Assembly: GCF_004322855.1 (NCBI RefSeq)
Contig: NZ_CP036402.1
Location: 3,534,001-3,598,000 of the forward strand
Origin: Egibacter rhizosphaerae
GTDB lineage: Bacteria > Actinomycetota > Nitriliruptoria > Euzebyales > Egibacteraceae
DNA: 64,000 nucleotides
Direction: 5' to 3'
Shown: positions 43,938 through 52,117 of the stretch, in pieces
How the letters are laid out: each line of letters starts with the position of its first letter
Position numbering within the stretch: position 1 is the stretch's first letter
The notes under the pieces: generated by a model
The model's input: the letters and a program-made list of their open reading frames with translations, nothing else
The model's database searches: none
Told to the model about the DNA's origin: nothing
Program-made: the position numbers and the translations under genes

Positions 43938-45137
43938 ATGCGTAGCTCGAGAGCCCCGTTGCCCCTGCTGCTCCTGTCGGTACTCGCCTTGCTGCTCCTG
44001 GCGGCGTGCGAGGAGGACGTCGACGACGAGGAGGTCGACGACGACCCCGAGGAGGACGTCGAGGACGATCCGGACGAGGACGACGACGAGCCGGACGAGG
44101 ACGACGAGCCGGACGAGGACGACGAGCCGGACGAGGACGACGAGCCGGACGAGGAAGCCGAGGACACCGACGACGTGGACGCGGAGGCGGCCGAGGGGCC
44201 GGACGTCGAGATCACACTGGCGCACCCCTTCCCCGCCGAGCATCCGATGGCGGTGAACATGCTCGATCCGTGGATGGAGGACGTGGAGGAGCGCACCGGG
44301 GGGACGGTCACGTTCGATGTCCAGCCCGGTGGCGCGTTGTCGCCGCCGGACGAGGTGTACGAGAACGCCGCGGCCGGCGCCTTCGACATGGGCTGGGCGC
44401 TGCACGGCTACACGCCGGGTCGCTTCCCGATCACGCGCCTGGTGGAGTTGCCCTTCGTCTGGGACAGCGCGGAGGACGCCACCGACGGGCTGTGGGACCT
44501 CTACGAGGAGTTCCCCGAGTTCCAGGAGGAGTTCGACGACACCCAGGTCATCGCCCTGTGGGTGCACGACATCGGGGATCTGTTCACCACGGAGCAGCCG
44601 GTCGAGTCACCGTCCGATCTCGAGGGCCTCGAGCTCCGCGCCCCCGGGCCGGAGCAGAGCAACCTCGTCGAGGCGCTCGGCGGGGACGCGCAGGGCCTGC
44701 CCGCGCCCGAGTTGTTCGACGCCCTCGACGGCGGGGTGATCGACGGCCTGATGATCGCGAACTCCGGGCTGAACAGCTTCGATCTCTGGCCGACCCTCGA
44801 GTACGCGACCGTCGGCAGCTTCTACGTGGGTGCGCAGTACGCGGTCATGAACCAGGGCACCTGGGAGGAGCTGTCGGCCGAGCAGCAGCAGGTCATCGAG
44901 GAGACCAGCGGTCGGGAGCTGTCGCTGACCGGCGCGCGCGCCTACGACGAGATCTACGAGGACGTGCAGGCCAGCTTCGAGGAGGAGGGCCTGGAGGTGA
45001 CCGAGCTCGAGGGCGACGAGCTCGACGAGTGGATCGAGGCCACCGACGAGGTCCCCGACGAGTGGATGCAGGACCAGGACCCCGACGTGCCGGCCGAGGA
45101 GATGTACGAGCGTCTCCTCGAGATCAGCGGCCAGTAG
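43938..45137 (+). CDS. TRAP transporter substrate-binding lipoprotein (DctP family)
   Basis: 399 residues. Lipoprotein signal LLLLSVLALLLLAAC, then an extremely acidic spacer built from EPDED repeats (about residues 25-75), then a DctP domain (VEITLAHPFPAEHPMAVNML, DLEGLELRAPGPEQSNLVEALGG, conserved Arg for the carboxylate). Captures a carboxylic acid outside the membrane for the DctQM permease. ATG follows GAGGAGGG. Substrate likely an aromatic or related acid judged by neighbours; not shown by sequence. Confidence 0.9.
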   Translation: MRSSRAPLPLLLLSVLALLLLAACEEDVDDEEVDDDPEEDVEDDPDEDDDEPDEDDEPDEDDEPDEDDEPDEEAEDTDDVDAEAAEGPDVEITLAHPFPAEHPMAVNMLDPWMEDVEERTGGTVTFDVQPGGALSPPDEVYENAAAGAFDMGWALHGYTPGRFPITRLVELPFVWDSAEDATDGLWDLYEEFPEFQEEFDDTQVIALWVHDIGDLFTTEQPVESPSDLEGLELRAPGPEQSNLVEALGGDAQGLPAPELFDALDGGVIDGLMIANSGLNSFDLWPTLEYATVGSFYVGAQYAVMNQGTWEELSAEQQQVIEETSGRELSLTGARAYDEIYEDVQASFEEEGLEVTELEGDELDEWIEATDEVPDEWMQDQDPDVPAEEMYERLLEISGQ

Positions 45138-45148
45138 GGTCGGCGACG

Positions 45149-45221
45149 TCGGCCGGCCGGTGCAGCGCGCGCCGGCCGGCCGATCGCCCCTGAGCGCGCC
45201 CCTGCCGCGCACCGGCAGGGG
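45149..45221 (+). terminator. Two tandem hairpins between dctP and dctQ genes
   Basis: TCGGCCGGCCGG (45149-45160) pairs perfectly with 45172-45183; CCCCTGCCG (45199-45207) pairs with CGGCAGGGG (45213-45221). They lie in the 119-nt gap and may protect dctP mRNA or attenuate the permease genes, so that more binding protein than permease is made. Confidence 0.55.
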
Positions 45222-45256
45222 TGCGATGATGCCGACACTCGGAGAGCGGAACGGCC

Positions 45257-45796
45257 ATGGACCGCTTCGTACGCGGCTCGGACCTCATCAACCGCGGCCT
45301 GCACTACATCGCCGCGAGCATCCTGCTGGTCTTGATGCTGATGATCGCGACGAACATCGTCGGGCGGTGGGGTCTCGGGTTCGGGGTTCCGGGCACGGTC
45401 GAGCTGACCCAGTTGGCGATGACCGGGCTCGTCTTCTTCGGCATGGCCTACGCCGAGAACCGTGGCGACCACGTGACGATCGACCTCGCCTACCTGAAGA
45501 TGCCGCGGCCGGTGCAGCGTGCGACCGACGTCTTCGCGTCGCTGCTCACGATCGTCGTGCTCGCGCTGGTCGCGTGGCAGCTCAACGTGTACCGCCAAGG
45601 GCTCGTTGACACCGGACGCGAGACGAACACCCTCGGCATCCCGCTTCACCCCGTCGCGTGGCTGGCCGTGCTCGGTATCGTCGCGTACGGCCTCGCGGTG
45701 ATCTCGACCTGGATCGAGCGATCGCGCCGCGGTGCCACCGACGACGAGTCGGGCGGCCCGGACGACGGTGAGGCCGACTCGGGCGGGGGAGTGTGA
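45257..45796 (+). CDS. TRAP transporter small permease (DctQ)
   Basis: 179 residues, four membrane helices (LHYIAASILLVLMLMIATNIVG, ELTQLAMTGLVFFGMAYAENRG, DVFASLLTIVVLALVAWQLNV, LAVLGIVAYGLAVISTW) and an acidic C-tail. Partner of DctM. Overlaps the dctM GTG start (GTGA). Confidence 0.88.
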   Translation: MDRFVRGSDLINRGLHYIAASILLVLMLMIATNIVGRWGLGFGVPGTVELTQLAMTGLVFFGMAYAENRGDHVTIDLAYLKMPRPVQRATDVFASLLTIVVLALVAWQLNVYRQGLVDTGRETNTLGIPLHPVAWLAVLGIVAYGLAVISTWIERSRRGATDDESGGPDDGEADSGGGV

Positions 45797-47097
45797 CCGT
45801 GGAGAGCGAACTCGTCGGCCTGCTGGGTTTCCTGGCCCTGATCCTCCTGCTCGTGCTCCGGGTCCCGGTCGGGATCGCGATGATCGCCGTCGCGATGGCC
45901 GGCTACGCCCTCATCGTGAGCCCGGACGCCGCCCTCGCGCGGCTCGGCGGTGACGTCTTCAGCGGGGCCGCGAGCTACACGCTGAGCGTGATCCCCCTGT
46001 TCATCCTGATGGGCCTACTGCTCGCCCGCGCCGAGCTCGGCAAGGACCTCTACGACCTGTTCAATACCGCCCTGTGGCGCGTCCGCGGGGGTCTCGGCCT
46101 CGCCACGGTGGCGGCCTCGAGCGGGTTCGGCTCGGTGAGCGGCAGCGCCGTGGCCTCCGCCTCGACGATGTCGGTGGTCGCGATCCCCGAGATGCGCCGC
46201 TACGGCTACGACGACGGCCTCGCGGCCGCCTGCACGGCGGTCGGTGGGACGCTCGGGACCCTGATCCCGCCGAGTGCCGTCCTCGTCCTGTACGGGATCC
46301 TCACCGAGGAGTCCATCGGCCAGATCCTCATCGGCGGGATCGTGCCGGGCATCATGACCACGTTGCTGCTCATGGTCACGGCGCTCGTCATCGTCTGGTG
46401 GCGGCCCGAGCTCGCGCCGGCGGTGCCCGAGCGACTCGGGCCCGGGGTCGTCCGGATGCTGCTGCGCGTCTGGGCCGTCCCGGTGATCTTCGGCCTCAGC
46501 ATGGGCGGCATCTACTTCGGGGTCTTCACCCCGACGGAGGCGGGCGCGGCGGGCGCCTCCATGGCCTTCGTCTACAGCATCGCGACCCGCCGGCTGGGAT
46601 GGAGCGGCGTCTGGGACGCGGCGAGCCAGGCAATCCGGATCAGCGCGATGATCTTCCTCATCATCATCGCCGGCCAGATCTTCGGGTTCTTCCTCTCGGC
46701 TACCGGGATCCCGCAGGCCATGGGCTCGTTCGTCGGCGACCTCGCGGTCGCTCCCTGGGTCGTGGCCACCATGGTCTTCGCCGTGTACTTCCTGCTCGGC
46801 GCACTGATGGACGAGATCGCGATCCTCGTCATCATGACGCCGATCACGTACCCGGTGATGCTGCAGCTCGGCTACGACCCGATCTGGTTCGGCGTGCTGA
46901 CGGTGATGATGCTGCTGTCCGGGCTCCTCACCCCGCCCGTCGGGCTCGTCACGTTCGTGGTGGGCGGAATCAGTGACATCCCGCTCGGCAAGATCTTCAA
47001 GGCCGTCGCGCCGTTCTGGCTCGCGCTCATCGCGGCGGTGCTGCTCGTGATCGCCTTCCCGGACATCGTGCTCTTCCTGCCCGGGCTGATGTACTGA
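45793..47097 (+). CDS. TRAP transporter large permease (DctM)
   Basis: 434 residues, about 12 membrane helices, Na+-driven transport subunit. Family signatures: RVPVGIAMIAVAMAGYAL, SGFGSVSGSAVASASTMSVVAIPEMRRYGYDDGLAAACTAVGGTLGTLIPPS, GIYFGVFTPTEAGAAG and LTPPVGLVTFVVGGI. GTG start coupled to dctQ. Convergent with the OsmC gene. Confidence 0.94.
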   Translation: MTVESELVGLLGFLALILLLVLRVPVGIAMIAVAMAGYALIVSPDAALARLGGDVFSGAASYTLSVIPLFILMGLLLARAELGKDLYDLFNTALWRVRGGLGLATVAASSGFGSVSGSAVASASTMSVVAIPEMRRYGYDDGLAAACTAVGGTLGTLIPPSAVLVLYGILTEESIGQILIGGIVPGIMTTLLLMVTALVIVWWRPELAPAVPERLGPGVVRMLLRVWAVPVIFGLSMGGIYFGVFTPTEAGAAGASMAFVYSIATRRLGWSGVWDAASQAIRISAMIFLIIIAGQIFGFFLSATGIPQAMGSFVGDLAVAPWVVATMVFAVYFLLGALMDEIAILVIMTPITYPVMLQLGYDPIWFGVLTVMMLLSGLLTPPVGLVTFVVGGISDIPLGKIFKAVAPFWLALIAAVLLVIAFPDIVLFLPGLMY

Positions 47098-47129
47098 CCA
47101 CCCGGCAGGGCCCGCGGCCGCGAGGGGTG

Positions 47130-48356
47130 TCAGCGCACCGGCGCGTCGACGGTGACCCGGGTGGTGAGCTTGCTGCGGCAGAGCGCGTGCAGGAAGCAGG
47201 TGCGCTCGCCCGTGTCGAGCACCGTGCGGGCGAACTCGTCGCCCTCGGGAGTTTCGAGGGCCACGTGGGTCTCGACCGGGTGCGCGAGCCCTCGGTGCTC
47301 GGGGGCGGCGGTCGGGGAGAGCTGCAGGTCCTGAACGACCTGATAGGCGTCGAGCTGCTTGCGGGCGATCGTCGCGTACCGGCCCAGCTGGGTCATGAAG
47401 CAGAAGGCGAGGCCGGCGGCCACGTACGTCGCCGCGTCCGGGGCGCGGGGCGAGGTGGTCGGCTCGCTGGAACCGCTCGGCTCGGCCTCGCCCGACCCGG
47501 CCTCGTCCGACCACAGGGTGTACGCGGAGCCGATTGGCTGGAACAGCTCCTGCTCGACGCGCTTGGTGCCGTCGGCTTCCAGCGTGCACGTGCCCCGTAC
47601 GTGCAGGGTGCGGCTCTGGTCCGCCTGAAGGCTCGACCCCGCCGCGCCCGGCACGCCGCTGACCTCGTCGGCGGGGGTCCGCATCCGCACGAGCTGCGCG
47701 TCGCCCGGGCCCGCGGCGCGGGCGGCCTCGTACGGTCCGAGCGCGGTCGCGTCGGCCAGCGCCTCGACCGTGCCGACGCGGCCGACCGGCACGGGCTCGC
47801 CGTTGCAGATGAGCGAGAACCGGCTCGTGAGCGCGTCCTCCACCAGGCCGCGCACCGGCGACGACGCGACGGCGGCGGCGAGCGCCTCCTCGACCGCGTC
47901 GGAGGTTGCGTCGCTGTCCACACGGGCTTCCACGTGGGGGTCGAGCGCGCCACCGATCATGGTCCCGGTCCCGCGTAGCGCCGAGCCCTCCAACGTGTAC
48001 CGGTTGTCGAGGACGAGCTCGACGTCGTGCAGGGTGATCCCGCGGGCCCGTGCAACGGTGCGCAACTCCTCCATGTAGGAGGCCACCATGCCCGTAGTCA
48101 TGAAGGCGAGCGGGCAGGGCGCCCGGTCGTGTCCCGCCAGGTAGGGACCCTCGTCGCTGACCAGCCGCCACACGTGCCCGGTCGCGCCCGAGAGCACGAC
48201 CGCCTCCTTCTGCATGCCCGCCAGGGTCCGGGCCCAGGTGCGAACCGGTTGGCCCCGGTAGTCGGCCGGCGGGGGCACGCCGAGCTCCGCGCCGGTGCCC
48301 GCGTGGAAGTACCGGGGGAGTCGCTCGGGTCCGAGGACATCGTCAGTGACGTCCAT
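47130..48356 (-). CDS. OsmC-family protein, duplicated domain
   Basis: 408 residues with two OsmC/Ohr-like units. Unit one has CPLAFMTTGMVASYMEEL with a candidate redox Cys; unit two has ATYVAAGLAFCFMTQLGRY and TGERTCFLHALCRSK. OsmC proteins reduce hydroperoxides through a Cys pair, but this large two-domain class is uncharacterised. ATG 48356 with AAGGGAA upstream. Follows pobA by 46 nt on the same strand, so it may protect against peroxide leaking from the flavin hydroxylase (inference). Confidence 0.75.
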   Translation of the reverse strand: MDVTDDVLGPERLPRYFHAGTGAELGVPPPADYRGQPVRTWARTLAGMQKEAVVLSGATGHVWRLVSDEGPYLAGHDRAPCPLAFMTTGMVASYMEELRTVARARGITLHDVELVLDNRYTLEGSALRGTGTMIGGALDPHVEARVDSDATSDAVEEALAAAVASSPVRGLVEDALTSRFSLICNGEPVPVGRVGTVEALADATALGPYEAARAAGPGDAQLVRMRTPADEVSGVPGAAGSSLQADQSRTLHVRGTCTLEADGTKRVEQELFQPIGSAYTLWSDEAGSGEAEPSGSSEPTTSPRAPDAATYVAAGLAFCFMTQLGRYATIARKQLDAYQVVQDLQLSPTAAPEHRGLAHPVETHVALETPEGDEFARTVLDTGERTCFLHALCRSKLTTRVTVDAPVR

Positions 48357-48402
48357 AACCGTTCCCTTCTCACCCGGTCGCGTGGCCGCGGGGCGGGCCG
48401 GC

Positions 48403-49611
48403 TCAGAGCTCGCGCAGCGAGGGCTCCTCATCGGACCGAATGATCGTCGGCAGCCCCACGTAGAACTCCGCGAGGCTGGTCGCGGCGGCTCGCGAGCCGG
48501 TCACGTAGTCGAGTTGGGCGCGCTGCACACGGCGGAAGAAGCCGTCGGGGTCGTTGGGGAAGGTGTGCAGCATGTGGGTCATCCAGGTCGAGAAGTGCTG
48601 GACCTTCCAGACGCGCTTGAGCGCGGTTTCCGAGTAGCGGTCGAGCAGGTCGGTGCGGCCGTCGGCGTACCAGGCCGCGAGCCCGTCCGCGAGCACGCGG
48701 ACGTCGGCGACCGCGAGGTTCAGCCCCTTCGCGCCCGTCGGCGGGACGATGTGTGCGGCATCGCCGGCGAGGTAGAGGCGCCCGTGCTGCATGGGCTCGG
48801 TCACGAACCCCCGCATCGGGGTGATCGCCTTCTCGACGATCGGTCCTTGTTTGAGCGTCCAGCCCGCGCGGGCCATGCGCGTCTGCAGCTCCGCCCAGAT
48901 CGCCTCGTCCGGCCACTGCTCGATGTCGTCGCCAGGATCGCACTGGACGTACAGGCGGCTGAGCTCGGGCGAGCGGAGGCTGTGCAGCGCGAACCCGCGC
49001 TCGTGCCACGTGTAGATGAGCTCGTCGGTCGAGGGGGGCACCTCGGCGGTGATCCCCAGCCACCCGAACGGGTAGTCGTGGACCCGTTCCCGGTAGGCGT
49101 GGTCGGGCATCGCGGCGCGGCTGATGCCGTGGAAGCCGTCACACCCGGCAACGACGTCGCAGGCGAGCTCGTGCTCCTCCCCGTCCTGGGTGAAGCGGAT
49201 CACCGCCTCGTCGCTGTCGATGCCGGAGATGGACGTGGCCTCCGCCTCGAAGAGCACCGTCCCCCCATCGGCGAGGCGGTGGGCGATCAGGTCCTTCACG
49301 ACCTCCTGCTGGCCGTAGACCATGATGCGCCGACCGGTGAGCTCGGTGAGGGGGATCCGGGTGCCGTGGCCGTCGACCCGGAGCTCGAGCCCCTCGTGGA
49401 CGAGGCCCTCTCGCTGCATCCGGTCCCCGACGCCCGTCTCGATCAGTACGTCGACCGTGTCGTGCTCGAGCACGCCGGCGCGGATGCGGGCCTCGACGTA
49501 CTCGCGGCTGCGGTTCTCCAGCACGACGGACTCGATGCCCTGCAGGGCGAGGAGGTGGCTGAGCAGGAGCCCCGCGGGTCCTGCACCGACGATGCCGACC
49601 TGGGTTCTCAT
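48403..49611 (-). CDS. pobA: 4-hydroxybenzoate 3-monooxygenase
   Basis: FAD hydroxylase converting 4-hydroxybenzoate to protocatechuate, feeding pcaHG. 402 residues. FAD motifs VGIVGAGPAGLLLSHLLALQG, GCDGFHGISRAAMP and LYLAGDAAHIVPPTGAKGLNLAVADV. Substrate-site features near residues 200-215 (FGWLGITAEVPPSTDELIYTWHERGFALHS) agree with PobA. ATG 49611 follows GGAGAGGAAC. A pca-like operator lies 90-115 bp upstream. Confidence 0.95.
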   Translation of the reverse strand: MRTQVGIVGAGPAGLLLSHLLALQGIESVVLENRSREYVEARIRAGVLEHDTVDVLIETGVGDRMQREGLVHEGLELRVDGHGTRIPLTELTGRRIMVYGQQEVVKDLIAHRLADGGTVLFEAEATSISGIDSDEAVIRFTQDGEEHELACDVVAGCDGFHGISRAAMPDHAYRERVHDYPFGWLGITAEVPPSTDELIYTWHERGFALHSLRSPELSRLYVQCDPGDDIEQWPDEAIWAELQTRMARAGWTLKQGPIVEKAITPMRGFVTEPMQHGRLYLAGDAAHIVPPTGAKGLNLAVADVRVLADGLAAWYADGRTDLLDRYSETALKRVWKVQHFSTWMTHMLHTFPNDPDGFFRRVQRAQLDYVTGSRAAATSLAEFYVGLPTIIRSDEEPSLREL

Positions 49612-49700
49612 CGGGTTCCTCTCCTCCCGGCCCGACCTGGTCCTCGTGGTGCGTGCGGCCGATACGCTGACGGGTCGACGGTACGCCGGACCGCCAATTG

Positions 49701-49725
49701 TGTTCGCGATACGAACGACTGTTCT
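49701..49725. promoter_or_regulatory. Operator upstream of pobA
   Basis: Contains GTTCG-CGATA-CGAAC (49702-49716), a 15-bp inverted repeat, and shares 20 of 25 positions with the pcaI upstream site. Likely PcaR/PobR (IclR) binding site. It lies in the 235-bp gap between pobA and the MFS remnant, which otherwise shows nothing distinct. Confidence 0.65.
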
Positions 49726-49846
49726 CTGAACGCACGCTACCACCTCTGCCGTTCCGGTCAACACGCGCAGGAACGTGGTGTGCGTGGTGGGCCGCCTTGG
49801 GGCGGGCGGCTTCGAGGCCTCGCCGCCGCGGCACTGTCCGCCCGCC

Positions 49847-50291
49847 TCACCCGGTCGCGGAGGCGTGGATCCGGCGGAGGCCGAGCGCCGCGGCGGCGAG
49901 GACGACGAGGCCCGCGGCGGTGGCGGCCACGACCGGCGGATGGCCCACGGCCGCCGCTGCGGCCGCCGCGGCGAGCAGTAGCGCTGCCGCCCCGAGCAGC
50001 TCGGCGCTGGCGATGGGCACCAGGAGGGCGCGACTGACCTCGCCTTCGGCGACGGCTTCGGCGGGCACGATCGAGATCACCAACGGCAGGCCGCCCATGC
50101 CGACGCCCCCCACCAGGAACAGCAGGGCGGCGACCGCCCTCGGCCGCGGACGGGACGCCGAGGTCGGCGGCGATGAGCGTGACGAGGTACAGCGGCGCGA
50201 GCCGATCGAAGAACACCGCCCCGTAGCAGAGGAAGAGCCCGGCGACGATCGGGACCTCGCGAGGTGCGCCGACCGAGCGGGGGCAGGTCAC
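49847..50291 (-). pseudogene. MFS transporter remnant
   Basis: The N-terminal part (VPIVAGLFLCYGAVFFDRLA, then LVTLIAADLGVPSA) reads like MFS helix 1. Near 50150 the frame shifts and continues as FLVGGVGMGGLPLVISIVPAEAV, then ALLVPIASAELLGAA, which resembles helices 10-12 and the C-terminal end. About eight helices are missing, so the gene is an internal deletion plus frameshift. Its place upstream of pobA suggests a former aromatic-acid permease of the PcaK/BenK kind. Confidence 0.6.
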
Positions 50292-50454
50292 GATCCGCGG
50301 CTGTGCGCTGTGCGTACAATCGTAACCGTGGCGCACATGCGCGAGACCGTACGAACCTCGGCGTCGCCCGTCAAGCTCGACCCGGACGGGCATCGTGGTC
50401 GGCGACGGACGGCCAGGCGTGTCAATGCGTACCTCCGTGGGGGATCATGCGGTT

Positions 50455-51006
50455 ATGGTGCTCATGCAGTGGCGGCGCATCCCACGCGATGACCCCGCCG
50501 ATCCCCACGGGATCGGTGACCTGCTGCGCCGCGCGTACGAGGCCATCGGTGGCCCGCCCCTCACGGGCACCCGCTTCCTGCACGACGCGGGTGAGATGCT
50601 CGCGTCGACGCGCGAGATCGAGGCCGCGGTGTCGGGGGTCGACACGGCGCTCTACGTCGGGTTCCAGCGGGGCGAGAAACTCGACACCGAGCGCGACATC
50701 TACCGTGATCTCGTGGCCGGCGGTACGCACGTCACCGCGTTCGGGGCCGGGCAGCCGCGGCTCGCCCTCGAGGTCGACTGGGTCCCCCTCGAGGAGGACC
50801 CCCTGGCGCTCGAGAACCAGTGGTACCTGCTGACCAGCTCGCCCGAGCCGGTCGCCTTCGTCGGCTTCGAGACCAGTCCCGAGCCCCTGCAGTCGACCGG
50901 GCGCGCCGGGGATCCGGGCAAGACGTGGGAGGGCTTCGTCTCCGGCGACAAGCGGCTCGTGGACGCGATCATCGAGCATCTCGAGCGGCTCAAGGCGGCG
51001 GCCTGA
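50455..51006 (+). CDS. DICT-like sensory domain protein
   Basis: 183 residues, single domain (GDLLRRAYEAIGGPPLTGTRFLH, then TALYVGFQRGEKLDTERDIY, LENQWYLLTSSPEPVAFVGFE and TWEGFVSGDKRLVDAI). The pattern resembles DICT domains, found attached to diguanylate cyclases and two-component proteins, but here it stands alone. Starts at 50395 (GTG) and 50425 (ATG) are also possible. Function unknown. Confidence 0.6.
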   Translation: MVLMQWRRIPRDDPADPHGIGDLLRRAYEAIGGPPLTGTRFLHDAGEMLASTREIEAAVSGVDTALYVGFQRGEKLDTERDIYRDLVAGGTHVTAFGAGQPRLALEVDWVPLEEDPLALENQWYLLTSSPEPVAFVGFETSPEPLQSTGRAGDPGKTWEGFVSGDKRLVDAIIEHLERLKAAA

Positions 51007-51079
51007 CCGGTCCGGGTGGCTGACCCGCCGCGGGCGGCTGACCCGCCGCGGGCGGGGATTCGCTACGCTGACGTCGTCG

Positions 51080-51982
51080 ATGGTGAGCCTTCCCCCGCCC
51101 CTCGAGAGCGACGCCGACGTGCCGGCCTTCGCCGCAGCGCTCGGCGTCGAAGGGCTCGTGGACCTGCACGTGCACTTCATGCCGCAGCGGGTGCTCGAGA
51201 AGGTCTGGGCCTTCTTCGACCGGGTCGAGGATCCCGGCCCGTGGCCCATCCAGTACCGGGAGGACGAAGCCAGCCGTCTCGCGCGCCTGCGGGCGATGGG
51301 CCTTCGGGCCTGGACCGCGCTGAACTACCCGCACAAGCCGGGGATGGCCGAGTGGCTCAACGCCTACAGCGCGGAGCTGGCGGCCGCACACCCCGAGGTG
51401 GTGCACTCCGCCACCTTCTACCCGGAGCCGGAAGCCGACCGTTACGTCGGCGAGGCGCTCGAGCAGGGTGCACGGGTGTTCAAGGTGCACCTGCAGGTCG
51501 GGGGTTACGACCCGCGGCACCCGTGTCTCGCGCCGGTGTGGCGACGGTTGGAGTTCGCCGGGGTGCCGGTCGTCGTCCACTGCGGGTCAGGGCCCCAGCC
51601 GGGGGCGTACACCGGGCCCGGACCGTTCGGTGAGGTGCTCGCCGCCCACCCGGAGCTCGTGGCGGTCATCGCGCACATGGGCGGCCCCGAGTACCGGGAG
51701 TTCCTCGACCTGGCCCTCGCCTACCCGCGGGTGCACCTGGACACGACGATGACGTTCACCGACTTCATGGAGGGCACGCTCGGCTCCGCCTACCCACTGG
51801 AGCTGCGGGACCGGCTCGCCGACGTGCCCGAACGCGTGGTGCTGGGAACCGACTTCCCCAACATCCCCCATCGCTACGCCCACCAGCTCGAGGCGCTGCG
51901 CCGACTCCACCTCGGCCCCGCATGGCTGCGGGCGGTCTGCCACGACAACCCGGCGCGGCTGCTCGGCCTCGCCTCCACGTGA
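51080..51982 (+). CDS. Amidohydrolase family protein (ACMSD-like TIM barrel)
   Basis: 300-residue metal-dependent hydrolase or decarboxylase of the amidohydrolase-2 group. Metal ligands: LVDLHVHFMP (HxH), VFKVHLQVG, VVVHCGSGP, VIAHMGGPEY and VLGTDFPNIP (Asp). Relatives decarboxylate aromatic acids or hydrolyse lactones; the substrate here is not evident. Starts 73 nt after the DICT gene and ends inside a 42-bp tandem repeat. Confidence 0.8.
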   Translation: MVSLPPPLESDADVPAFAAALGVEGLVDLHVHFMPQRVLEKVWAFFDRVEDPGPWPIQYREDEASRLARLRAMGLRAWTALNYPHKPGMAEWLNAYSAELAAAHPEVVHSATFYPEPEADRYVGEALEQGARVFKVHLQVGGYDPRHPCLAPVWRRLEFAGVPVVVHCGSGPQPGAYTGPGPFGEVLAAHPELVAVIAHMGGPEYREFLDLALAYPRVHLDTTMTFTDFMEGTLGSAYPLELRDRLADVPERVVLGTDFPNIPHRYAHQLEALRRLHLGPAWLRAVCHDNPARLLGLAST

Positions 51983-52089
51983 GGTGCGCCGGTGCGAGGT
52001 CACTGCCCCCTCGCTTCCACGTGAGGTGCGCCGGTGCGAGGTCACTGCCCCCTCGCTTCCACGTGAGGTGCGCCGGTGCGAGGTCACTG
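51975..52089. repeat. 42-bp tandem repeat spanning the amidohydrolase stop codon
   Basis: Copies at 51975-52016, 52017-52058 and a partial third at 52059-52089, essentially identical. The first copy contains the TGA stop (51980-51982), so each later copy carries a duplicated stop. The region lies between convergent genes. Confidence 0.9.
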
Positions 52090-52117
52090 GCTCGCACCGC
52101 CCTCCGGGCGGGCACCG

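Noticed and set aside
50291-50345. Fourth copy of the pob/pca operator
   Set aside because: GTACAATCGTAAC resembles the motif only with gaps; too weak to claim.
51975-52089. CRISPR-like array at the 42-bp repeats
   Set aside because: Head-to-tail copies without variable spacers.
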